This document shows positions 7,906 through 14,002 of a DNA stretch of 14,002 nucleotides, in pieces; within the stretch, counting starts at the first letter, position 1, and every line of letters starts with the position of its first letter. This DNA comes from JALZDI01 sp965653225. Lineage in GTDB: Bacteria; Actinomycetota; Actinomycetes; Propionibacteriales; Nocardioidaceae. The notes beneath the pieces were generated by a model. That model saw nothing but the letters and a program-made list of their open reading frames with translations. It made no database searches and was not told the origin of the DNA. The stretch covers positions 1-14,002 of the forward strand of contig CBFGZI010000102.1 of the NCBI GenBank assembly GCA_965653225.1. The letters are read 5' to 3'. A program made the position numbers and the translations under genes.

Positions 7906-8840
7906 GACGGGACCACCCGGGCGCCCGGCACCGGGCCCACGGCGCACACGGCGAAGCACCCGGCCCGGCTGAGCCCGGTGAGGACCTGCTGGGCGTGCTC
8001 CTCGTCGCGAGCCAGGAACGCGCACGTGGGCCCCGAGCCGGAGACGAGGGCGCCCTCGGCGCCGACGGTCGCTGCCAGGCGGAGCACCCCGGCAAGGTCC
8101 GGGCGCAGCGACAGCGCGGCCGACTGCAGGTCGTTGGCCATGGACTTGCCGAGCGCGCGCACGTCGCCCTCGCGCAGGGCGTCGAGCATGGGAGGGGGTA
8201 CGTCCATCCCGGCGAGCCCGGCGGCCTCGTCGTAGCCCTCCTCGGCCCGCAGGCGGTCGAGCTCGCCGTACACCTGCGGTGTGGCCAGGCCGTGCGCGTC
8301 CAGCGCCAGCACCCAGTGGAAGGGCCCGCGCGCCGGCACCTGGTTCACCAGCTGCCCGTGGCCCCGGCCCACGGCGGTGCCGCCGAGCAGGCAGAACGGC
8401 ACGTCGCTGCCGAGACCCGCGGCCAGGCGCACCAGCTCGGGCTCGGTCAGGCCCGTCCGCCACAGCTGGTTGCAGGCGACCAGCGCGGCCGCGGCGTCGG
8501 AGCTGCCGCCGGCGAGGCCGCCGCCGACCGGGATGCCCTTGCGCACGCGCAGGCGAACGCCGGCGCCGGTCCGGGTGTGCCCGGCCAGCAGCTGGGCGGC
8601 GCGTACGGCGAGGTTGCGGTCGTCGGCCGGCACGTCGGTCACGCGCACCAGCCCGTGGTCGCCGTCGGCGGACACCTGGATCGTGACCTCGCCGTCCTCG
8701 GCCGGGGAGGCGCTGACGTGGTCGTACAGCCCGACCGCCTGGTAGACGGTCGCCAGCTGATGGAAGCCGTCGGGGCGCGTCGGGCCGGCGACGAGAGAGA
8801 GGTTGATCTTCGCCGGCGTACGAACGGTCACGCTGCTCAC
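7902..8840 (-). CDS. ispE: 4-diphosphocytidyl-2-C-methyl-D-erythritol kinase
   Basis: GHMP-family kinase of the MEP pathway, phosphorylating CDP-methylerythritol on the way to IPP and DMAPP; cytosolic. In 312 residues: substrate-site Lys11 (TPAKINLSL), glycine-rich ATP loop PVGGGLAGGSSDAAAA (104-119), catalytic Asp146 in GSDVPF, and C-terminal SGSGPT (268-273 region). The GTG at 8840 is chosen; GTG 8831, three codons in, is an alternative. Neither has a strong Shine-Dalgarno, but the rsmA stop is only 11 nt upstream, so translational coupling is likely. The 3' end overlaps the ABC-F start by four bases. The order rpfB-rsmA-ispE is the same as M. tuberculosis Rv1009-Rv1011. Undecaprenyl carriers made from its product serve cell-wall synthesis, which links it to RpfB. 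Confidence 0.96.
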
Positions 8841-8851
8841 GACGGGCGAGC

Positions 8852-9781
8852 CTACGGTGCCTCGCCCAGTGTCTGGCCCGGTGCCTCGTCCAGCGCCTCG
8901 GCGACGCGGGCCAGGTCCTGGATGCCCGCCGTCTCGCCGCGGGCACGGGGGTCCAGGCCGGCGGCGCGCAGGGCGTCCTCGGCGGCGGCCGGCGACCCGG
9001 CGAGGGCGGCCAGGGTGGAGCGCATGGTCTTGCGGCGCTGGGCGAACACCGCATCGACGACCGCGAACACCTGCGCACGCGTCGCGGTCGTGTGCGGCGG
9101 CGGCCGGTGCGTGCACGCCACCAGCGCGGAGTCGACGTTGGGCACGGGCCAGAACACCGAGCGGCCGACGTGGCCGGCGCGGCGTACGTCGGCGAACCAG
9201 GCCGTCTTGGCCGACGGCACGCCGTAGGTGCGCGAGCCGGGCGGCGCCGCGAGCCGGTCGGCGACCTCCGACTGCACCATCACCAGCGTGTGCCGCAGCG
9301 ACGGCAGCAGGGCGAACAGGTGCAGCAGCACCGGTACCGCGACGTTGTACGGCAGGTTGGCCACGAGCGCCGACGGGGCCGGGCCGGGTATCTCCTGCAC
9401 CTTTAGCGCGTCGGCGGCGACGACCTCGAGCCGGGAGGCCTGCTGCGGCGCGTACTGCGACACCGTCACCGGCAGGGTCTGCGCCAGCAACGGGTCGACC
9501 TCGACCGCGACGACACGCGCGGCAACGCCGAGCAGACCCAGGGTCAGCGACCCCAGCCCGGGTCCGACCTCGACGACCACGTCGTCGGGCGCCAGGTCTG
9601 CGGTGCGCACGATGCGGCGGACGGTGTTGGCGTCGATGACGAAGTTCTGCCCACGCTGCTTGGTGGGCCGCAGACCGGCCTGTGCCGCCAGCGAACGCAC
9701 GTCCGCCGGGCCGAGAAGCCTCGGCCCGGCGGACCCCTTGATGGGTACAGCGTCGTTCGGCTGCTTCGACTGCTCGGTCAC
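8852..9781 (-). CDS. rsmA: 16S rRNA (adenine1518/1519-N6)-dimethyltransferase
   Basis: KsgA/RsmA dimethylates two adjacent adenines in helix 45 of 16S rRNA during small-subunit maturation. In 309 residues: the N-terminal GQNF motif (44-47), SAM motif I EVGPGLGSLT (71-80), acidic EVD (94-96) and catalytic NLPY (142-145), followed by the C-terminal helical domain with FAQRRKTMR. The length is close to mycobacterial KsgA (about 317) and longer than E. coli (273), owing to a variable N-terminal extension. The GTG at 9781 is the likely start, 29 nt after the rpfB stop, but no good Shine-Dalgarno is visible, so a downstream GTG (Val28) cannot be excluded. Loss of this enzyme gives kasugamycin resistance in other bacteria. 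Confidence 0.95.
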   Translation of the reverse strand: MTEQSKQPNDAVPIKGSAGPRLLGPADVRSLAAQAGLRPTKQRGQNFVIDANTVRRIVRTADLAPDDVVVEVGPGLGSLTLGLLGVAARVVAVEVDPLLAQTLPVTVSQYAPQQASRLEVVAADALKVQEIPGPAPSALVANLPYNVAVPVLLHLFALLPSLRHTLVMVQSEVADRLAAPPGSRTYGVPSAKTAWFADVRRAGHVGRSVFWPVPNVDSALVACTHRPPPHTTATRAQVFAVVDAVFAQRRKTMRSTLAALAGSPAAAEDALRAAGLDPRARGETAGIQDLARVAEALDEAPGQTLGEAP

Positions 9782-9810
9782 AGCCGGATTGTCACACTCG
9801 CGGTCGCACC

Positions 9811-10911
9811 TCAGTACGCCCCGGCCTCGGCGGCGCAGACGGGCCAGGCACCCCAGCCCTGTGCGTTCTGTACGCGCTCGGCGACCGCGATCTGCTCCTC
9901 ACGGCTGGCCTCGTTCGGGTAGCCGGACCCGCCGTAGGCCTGCCACGTGCTCAGCGTGAACTGCAGGCCGCCGTAGTAGCCGTTGCCGGTGTTGATGGCC
10001 CAGTTTCCACCGGACTCGCACTGCGCGATCGCGTCCCAGATGGAGCTGCCGCTGGCGTAGTTGACCGCCGGTGCGGGGTCCTTGGTGCCGTGCAGCTCGA
10101 TCCGGTCGACCGGCCTGCTCAGCACCTTGCTGGAGAGCACCTTGCTGCCCACGCGCTCGCCGTTCTCACGGGTGAAGCGGTAGGTGACGCGCTTGAGCCC
10201 GTCATGGCCGGCGCGCAGCACCTTCTCGTGCCCGTCGAGCATGTTGTCGGTGTAGCGCACATGCGTGTCGTTGTAGATGGGCTCACGCTGCGTGCTCTGC
10301 TTCTTGCTGATCCGGTCGATGGTGATGCGGTCACCGTCGTCGATCAGCTTGCCGGTGTTGGGCTTCACCTGGTCGTACTTGTTGGGCTTGACCTTCAGCT
10401 CCTTGAGCGCGTCGCCCACGGTGATGGAGGTCGTGGTCACCTTGCGCGGCTTGTCGGCGCCGTCGACCAGCGTGATCGCCTTCTCGGTGGCGACGGTCAG
10501 GGTCAGCCCCTGACGCCCGATCGGCGCGCCGCGGCTGGTGGACAGGTCGGCGCCGGAGAACCGGAAGCCGAGCTGCGACAGAGCCTCGTTCACGCTGTCG
10601 GCGGTGACCCAGTAGTCGTTCTTCTTGCCGTCGACGTTGAGCGTGAGCTCCCGGCCGAACCGGACCGCGATCCGCGACCCGTCGGCGATGGTCGAGGACG
10701 TGGACGGTGCTACCGCGTCCCGCTTGTCCACGGAGATGCCCTGTTCGTTGAGGACGCCCCCGACGGTGCTGGCGCGGGTGCTCACCTGGGTGACGTGACC
10801 GTCGACCGACAGAGTTACTGACTTGCTTGTTGCTGCGTAGGCGAACCCTGCTCCGACGACGGACACAACGGCTACGGCAACCGCTGCGATGAGTCCGATC
10901 TTCTTCCGCAC
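9811..10911 (-). CDS. rpfB: Resuscitation-promoting factor RpfB, secreted lytic transglycosylase
   Basis: Secreted peptidoglycan-cleaving enzyme that promotes growth from dormancy. 366 residues against 362 for M. tuberculosis RpfB. A signal sequence (RKK, then hydrophobic 6-26, cleavage or lipid-like site near AYA-A at 27) is followed by three DUF348 repeats (about 30-75, 88-130, 144-190) and a G5 domain (about 200-276). The lysozyme-like Rpf domain runs from about 288 to 362. It has catalytic Glu299 in AQCESGGNW and a probable Cys298-Cys359 disulfide, matching the known RpfB layout. GTG 10911 is chosen: AGGAG (10916-10920, minus) lies 4 nt upstream and the basic signal-peptide start follows at once. 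The frame stays open upstream to a TTG at 11058, but that would bury the signal peptide and lies in the structured leader. First gene of the rpfB-rsmA-ispE-ABC-F operon. Confidence 0.96.
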   Translation of the reverse strand: MRKKIGLIAAVAVAVVSVVGAGFAYAATSKSVTLSVDGHVTQVSTRASTVGGVLNEQGISVDKRDAVAPSTSSTIADGSRIAVRFGRELTLNVDGKKNDYWVTADSVNEALSQLGFRFSGADLSTSRGAPIGRQGLTLTVATEKAITLVDGADKPRKVTTTSITVGDALKELKVKPNKYDQVKPNTGKLIDDGDRITIDRISKKQSTQREPIYNDTHVRYTDNMLDGHEKVLRAGHDGLKRVTYRFTRENGERVGSKVLSSKVLSRPVDRIELHGTKDPAPAVNYASGSSIWDAIAQCESGGNWAINTGNGYYGGLQFTLSTWQAYGGSGYPNEASREEQIAVAERVQNAQGWGAWPVCAAEAGAY

Positions 10912-11061
10912 GATGCTCCTGGGGTAGTGCGTCCCGGGTACGGGCGGGCAGCATTCAGTGCCCGGCGTTACCAGTGGGTTGTGGGCGATCAGCCCTGCAC
11001 ACACGTAACCGGGCACTGCGGTGGTGGAACTGCCCGGGACTTCCCCGATCCCGGCCAACAG
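10912..11061 (-). ncRNA. Structured 5' leader of rpfB, candidate RNA switch
   Basis: About 150 nt between the predicted start of transcription and GTG 10911. Four arms share one sequence: CCGGGCA (11031-11037), TGCCCGG (11009-11015), CCGGGCA (10959-10965) and TGCCCG (10945-10950), all read on the minus strand. Fold 1: local hairpins of arms 1+2 (15-nt loop) and 3+4 (8-nt loop). Fold 2: CAGTGCCCGG (11009-11018) with CCGGGCACTG (10956-10965), extended by TTAC/GTAA and capped by GGGC-N5-GCCC (10983-10995), closed by GTCCCGGG (11033-11040) with CCCGGGAC (10931-10938). The folds exclude each other. I find no conserved core of the ydaO c-di-AMP or cobalamin riboswitch. No U-run follows, so control could act on translation or by Rho. 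An RNA switch has been reported ahead of M. tuberculosis rpfB. Confidence 0.6.
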
Positions 11062-11067
11062 CGCCCG

Positions 11068-11097
11068 ACACTAACCAGATGTTCACCGACACGACAA
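11068..11097 (-). promoter_or_regulatory. Predicted rpfB operon promoter
   Basis: On the minus strand TTGTCG (11092-11097) and TAGTGT (11068-11073) are 18 bp apart, giving a start of transcription near 11061. Upstream, GTCAC occurs on the minus strand at 11103-11107 and on the plus strand as GTCACAGCC at 11146-11154. MtrA is reported to control rpfB in mycobacteria and binds GTCAC-like repeats, but two such short matches prove little. Confidence 0.5.
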
Positions 11098-11120
11098 CAT
11101 TCGTGACTGGAAACACCCAC

Positions 11121-11139
11121 ATCCGTTCGTATAACGGAT
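11121..11139. promoter_or_regulatory. Perfect 7-bp inverted repeat upstream of the rpfB promoter
   Basis: ATCCGTTCGTATAACGGAT: arms ATCCGTT and AACGGAT around five bases. It is centred about 35 bp upstream of the predicted -35 and 60 bp after the tatD stop. It could be a regulator site or a weak terminator for metG-tatD; no T-run follows on the minus strand, so a site for an activator or repressor is preferred. A GCCCCGCGGGGC palindrome lies at 11152-11163. Confidence 0.4.
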
Positions 11140-11190
11140 ATCGCCGTCACAGCCCCGCGGGGCAAGGGTTTTCGCTGCGTAGTCGGGTCG

Positions 11191-12093
11191 CTACCAAGCG
11201 CCGCCGAAGGCCGCCTCGGTATTCGCGTCAACGAGGCGACAAAGGTCGGCCACCTCCACGCCCAGCGTGTCTGCCATTGACCGCACGGTCAGCGGCACGA
11301 GGTACGACGCGTTGGGCCGCCCGCGGTAGGGCATCGGCGTGAGGAAGGGCGCGTCGGTCTCGACCAGCATGCGCTCCGGTGGTGTGACCGCGAGCGCGTC
11401 GCGCAACGGCTGCGCGTTCTTGAACGTCACCGTCCCGGCGTACGAGAGCCAGAAACCCCTTTCCACACAGCGTTTCGCGAATGTCTCGTCGCCGGAGAAG
11501 CAGTGCATCACCACGCGCTGCGGCGCACCCTCGTCGTCGAGGATGCGCAGCACGTCGTCGTGCGCCTCGCGGTCGTGGACCACCAGGGTCTTCGCGTGCT
11601 TCTTCGCCAGCGCGATGTGCGCACGGAACGACGCGTGCTGCGCGTCACGTCCTGGTGGCTCGGTGCGGTAGTAGTCCAGGCCCGTCTCACCGACCGCGCG
11701 CACGCGCTCGCTTATCCCTGCCAGGCGGTCGATCTCGGCGAGTGCGTCGTCGAGGTCGCCGGCCTCGGCCAGGCGCGGGGCCTCGTTGGGATGCAGCGCC
11801 ACGCCGGCCACGACCGTGTCGTACTCCTGCGCTGCCTGCACCGCCCAGCGCGCACCGGGAACGTCGCAGCCGATCTGCACGATGCGCGTGACACCGACGG
11901 AGTCGGCGAGCCTCAGCGCCTCCCCGACCGGCAGGTCCTCACCACCGCGCTGCCCCGACATGTCCATGTGGCAGTGGTTGTCGACCACCGGGTGCGGCAG
12001 CGGTTCGGGAAGTGGCGGGAGGCTGTCACGGCTGCCGCTGCCGCCACTTCCACCCCTGCTGCCGCTGCCGGCGCCGCCGTCGGCGGGCACCAT
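11191..12093 (-). CDS. tatD: TatD-family metal-dependent DNase
   Basis: Cytosolic TIM-barrel hydrolase related to TatD/YcfH nucleases. In 300 residues the metal ligands are visible: H40-x-H42 (DNHCHMD), Glu136 (GETGLDYY), His173 (VVHDRE), His197 (MHCFSG) and Asp247 (ETDAPF). The ATG at 12093 overlaps the metG stop as TGATG, with GAGGG about 10 nt upstream, so translation is coupled to metG. The barrel starts only at about residue 35; the first 34 residues are a Gly/Ser- then Pro-rich extension (GSGSRGGSGGSGS type) that M. tuberculosis TatD (264 residues) lacks. metG-tatD-rpfB adjacency is typical of actinobacteria. The biological substrate of this subfamily is not settled; DNA repair and RNA quality control have been proposed for relatives. 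Confidence 0.94.
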   Translation of the reverse strand: MVPADGGAGSGSRGGSGGSGSRDSLPPLPEPLPHPVVDNHCHMDMSGQRGGEDLPVGEALRLADSVGVTRIVQIGCDVPGARWAVQAAQEYDTVVAGVALHPNEAPRLAEAGDLDDALAEIDRLAGISERVRAVGETGLDYYRTEPPGRDAQHASFRAHIALAKKHAKTLVVHDREAHDDVLRILDDEGAPQRVVMHCFSGDETFAKRCVERGFWLSYAGTVTFKNAQPLRDALAVTPPERMLVETDAPFLTPMPYRGRPNASYLVPLTVRSMADTLGVEVADLCRLVDANTEAAFGGAW

Positions 12094-13898
12094 CAGTCGT
12101 CGCCCTCGCCTGCTTCGCCCTCGAGCCGGCGCAGCTCCTCGTCGACGACGCTCTGGTCGAGCTTCTTGAAGATCGGCCGCGGCGGCTGCAGCGGGGTGCC
12201 GACGTCGAGCGGCCGCGACTCCCACGGCGCCTGCACGGAGTACTCGCCGGTGAGGATCGGGTACGCCGGCCCGCCGTCGAGGTCGTCGACCTCGCGGATC
12301 TCCGGACCCGGTGTCACCGCCTGGCTGTGCCCGAGCGCGTCGGACACCTTCTGCGCCGAGTGCGGGAGGAACGGCGCCAGCAGCCGGTTGCAGTCGTCGA
12401 CCACCTGGGCCGCGACGTGCAGCACCGTGCGCATGCGCTCGGGGTCGGTGTTCTTCAGCTTCCACGGCTCCTGGCCGGACAGGTAGGCGTTGGCGTCGGA
12501 GGCGACCCGCATCGCCTCGCCGATGGCCTGCTTCTGCCGGTGCCGCTCGATCAGCCCGCCGACCGTCTCGAACGCCTTGCGCGATGTCTCGAGCAGCGCG
12601 TGGTCGGCGTCGGCAAGACGGCCCTGCTCGGGGATCGAGCCGACGTTCTTGGCGATCATCGACACGGTGCGGTTGACCAGGTTGCCCCAGGTGTCGACCA
12701 GCTCGTCGTTGTTGCGCCGGACGAACTCCGACCAGGTGAAGTCGGTGTCCTGCGTCTCCGGGCCCGCGACCGCGATGAAGTAGCGCAACGCGTCGGGGTC
12801 GTAGCGGGACAGGAAGTCACGTACGTAGATCACGACCGAGCGGCTGGTGGAGAACTTGCGTCCCTCCATGGTGAGGAACTCGCTGCTGACCACCTCGGTC
12901 GGCAGCTGCAGCTCGCCGTACTCCCCGGGTTGGCCGCCCTTCGCGCCCTTGCCGTCGTAGGCCAGCAGCTCGGCCGGCCAGATCTGGGAGTGGAAGGTGA
13001 TGTTGTCCTTGCCCATGAAGTAGAACGACTGCGCGGCCGGGTCGGTCCACCACGCCTTCCAGGCGTCGTCGTCACCCTGCCGGCGCGCCCACTCCACCGA
13101 CGCGGACAGGTAGCCGATCACGGCGTCGAACCACACGTACAACCGCTTGTTGGGGTTGTCGCGCCACCCGTCGAGCGGCACCGGGATGCCCCAGTCGATG
13201 TCGCGTGTCATCGCCCGCGGGCGCACGTCGTCGAGCAGGTTCATCGAGAACTTCAGCACGTTGGGACGCCAGTCGGTGCGCGTCTTCAGCCAGTCGCCGA
13301 GCGCGTCGGCCAGCGCCGGCAGGTCGAGGAAGAAGTGCTCCTCCTCCACGAACCTCGGCTTCTCGCCGTTGATGCGGCTGCGCGGGTTCTTCAGCTCGAT
13401 CGGGTCGAGCTGGTTGCCGCAGTTGTCGCACTGGTCGCCGCGCGCGCCGTCGTACCCGCAGATCGGGCACGTGCCCTCGATGAACCGGTCGGGCAGCGTG
13501 CGCCCCGTCGACGGCGAGATCGCGCCCATCGTGGTCTTGGGGATCATGTAGCCGTTGTCGTAGACCGTCTTGAACATGTGCTGCGCCACGGCGTAGTGGT
13601 TGCGCGTGGTCGTGCGGGTGAACAGGTCGTACGACAGGCCGAGGCCGTGCAGGTCCTCGACGATCATCCGGTTGTAGCGGTCGGCGAGCTCGCGCGGGGT
13701 CACGCCCTCCTTCTCCGCCTGCACCAGGATCGGCGTGCCGTGCTCGTCGGTGCCGGAGACCATCAGCACCTTGTTGCCCGCCATCCGCATGTAGCGGCTG
13801 AAGATGTCGGAGGGCACGCCGAAACCGGACACGTGGCCGATGTGGCGCGGGCCGTTGGCGTACGGCCAGGCGACTGCGGACAGGACATGACGACTCAC
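12093..13898 (-). CDS. metG: Methionyl-tRNA synthetase
   Basis: Class I aminoacyl-tRNA synthetase charging tRNA-Met. 601 residues. The HIGH motif is intact at 19-22. The zinc knuckle has Cys144, Cys147, Cys157 and Cys160 (C-x2-C, nine residues, C-x2-C). The KMSKS loop is KFSTS at 348-352, with Thr for the second Lys, so the signature is non-canonical, though the first Lys and both serines are kept. An anticodon-binding helical domain follows (about 375-545). The C-terminus ends in a charged tail without the tRNA-binding EMAP-like domain of E. coli MetG. The GTG at 13898 begins MSRHVLSAVAWPYANG; TAGGAT sits 6 nt upstream. The last base of its TGA is the first base of the tatD ATG on the coding strand. 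First gene of a metG-tatD transcript. Confidence 0.97.
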   Translation of the reverse strand: MSRHVLSAVAWPYANGPRHIGHVSGFGVPSDIFSRYMRMAGNKVLMVSGTDEHGTPILVQAEKEGVTPRELADRYNRMIVEDLHGLGLSYDLFTRTTTRNHYAVAQHMFKTVYDNGYMIPKTTMGAISPSTGRTLPDRFIEGTCPICGYDGARGDQCDNCGNQLDPIELKNPRSRINGEKPRFVEEEHFFLDLPALADALGDWLKTRTDWRPNVLKFSMNLLDDVRPRAMTRDIDWGIPVPLDGWRDNPNKRLYVWFDAVIGYLSASVEWARRQGDDDAWKAWWTDPAAQSFYFMGKDNITFHSQIWPAELLAYDGKGAKGGQPGEYGELQLPTEVVSSEFLTMEGRKFSTSRSVVIYVRDFLSRYDPDALRYFIAVAGPETQDTDFTWSEFVRRNNDELVDTWGNLVNRTVSMIAKNVGSIPEQGRLADADHALLETSRKAFETVGGLIERHRQKQAIGEAMRVASDANAYLSGQEPWKLKNTDPERMRTVLHVAAQVVDDCNRLLAPFLPHSAQKVSDALGHSQAVTPGPEIREVDDLDGGPAYPILTGEYSVQAPWESRPLDVGTPLQPPRPIFKKLDQSVVDEELRRLEGEAGEGDD

Positions 13899-13910
13899 AC
13901 GGCGATCCTA
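13899..13910 (-). promoter_or_regulatory. Candidate -10 box for leaderless metG transcript
   Basis: TAGGAT (complement of 13905-13910), then six bases, then GTG 13898. This repeats the geometry at the amidase and marR genes. AGGA at this distance could instead be a Shine-Dalgarno. No clear -35. Confidence 0.4.
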
Positions 13911-13942
13911 GAGGCAGGCCCCGGGGCGCCTCGACGCGGTTT

Positions 13943-13990
13943 TCGACTGGCGCGTTGCGGTGGCCGCGCCTGGTCGAGTGGCGCGTTGCG
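13943..13990. repeat. Two TCGANTGGCGCG repeats upstream of metG
   Basis: TCGACTGGCGCGTTGCG (13943-13959) and TCGAGTGGCGCGTTGCG (13974-13990) start 31 bp apart in the same orientation; the second is identical to 5170-5186. They begin about 33 bp upstream of the metG -10-like box. The window ends at 14002, so further units may follow. Confidence 0.75.
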
Positions 13991-14002
13991 TAGGCCCGGT
14001 AT

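Noticed and set aside
7906..9078. Upstream continuation of the ABC-F reading frame through ispE
   Set aside because: The first ATPase domain begins just after 7905, and the extension is Arg/Pro-rich shadow of ispE.
8841..9116. N-terminal extension of IspE into rsmA
   Set aside because: The family N-terminus (TPAKINL) starts a few codons after GTG 8840, and the extension would overlap the rsmA coding region.
10912..11058. 49-residue N-terminal extension of RpfB starting at TTG 11058
   Set aside because: It would place the signal peptide internally; GTG 10911 has AGGAG upstream, and the region is better explained as a structured leader.
10912..11190. ydaO-type c-di-AMP riboswitch, common ahead of actinobacterial rpf genes
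   Set aside because: I searched for its conserved core (GGGGUGAAUC-like and CGAACCCGUCAG-like segments) and found neither; the fold seen is different.

Overview
The window is about 70% G+C by eye, uses GTG starts freely, and carries the actinobacterial gene group metG, tatD, rpfB (resuscitation-promoting factor), rsmA/ksgA and ispE. It is therefore chromosomal DNA of a high-GC actinobacterium. A Nocardioides-like or other Propionibacteriales host is my guess, and the sequence alone does not prove it. I see no insertion sequence, prophage, CRISPR array, tRNA or rRNA.

Left part (1-5121). A C-terminally cut trans-aconitate 2-methyltransferase gene (1-732, minus) lies downstream of an amidase-signature amidase (798-2168, minus). 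Divergent from the amidase is a tight two-gene operon on the plus strand. It encodes an FAD/2Fe-2S ferredoxin-NAD(P)H reductase-type electron donor (2387-3475) and a membrane fatty-acid desaturase (3486-4676). This pairing resembles M. tuberculosis Rv3230c-desA3 and Pseudomonas desCB. A near-perfect 18-bp palindrome covers the -35 box of the predicted operon promoter. A small Cys/His-rich protein of unknown function (4687-5121, minus) runs convergently into the desaturase.

Middle (5122-6123). A 210-bp divergent spacer carries short TCGANTGGCGCG repeats and a perfect inverted repeat in front of a MarR-family regulator (5332-5829, plus). The 294-bp convergent spacer after it holds two copies of an 83-bp element (88% identical).

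Right part (6124-13898, all minus). In transcription order: metG, tatD (stop and start overlap in TGATG), then a promoter and a structured leader RNA, then rpfB, rsmA, ispE and a Uup-like ABC-F ATPase. rpfB to the ABC-F gene is one probable operon (gaps of 29 and 11 nt, then a GTGA overlap). It joins cell-wall remodelling (RpfB), ribosome maturation (RsmA), isoprenoid precursor supply for lipid II carriers (IspE) and ribosome-associated ATPase function. The leader of rpfB can fold in two mutually exclusive ways, as expected for an RNA switch. An RNA switch has been reported for the M. tuberculosis rpfB operon.

Main points for a second look: the rpfB leader RNA; 31-bp-spaced intergenic repeats placed at nearly the same distance upstream of two minus-strand genes (5170-5260 and 13943-13990); the duplicated 83-bp element; the palindromic operator of the desaturase operon; and a recurring TAGGNT-N6-start arrangement that suggests leaderless transcripts.
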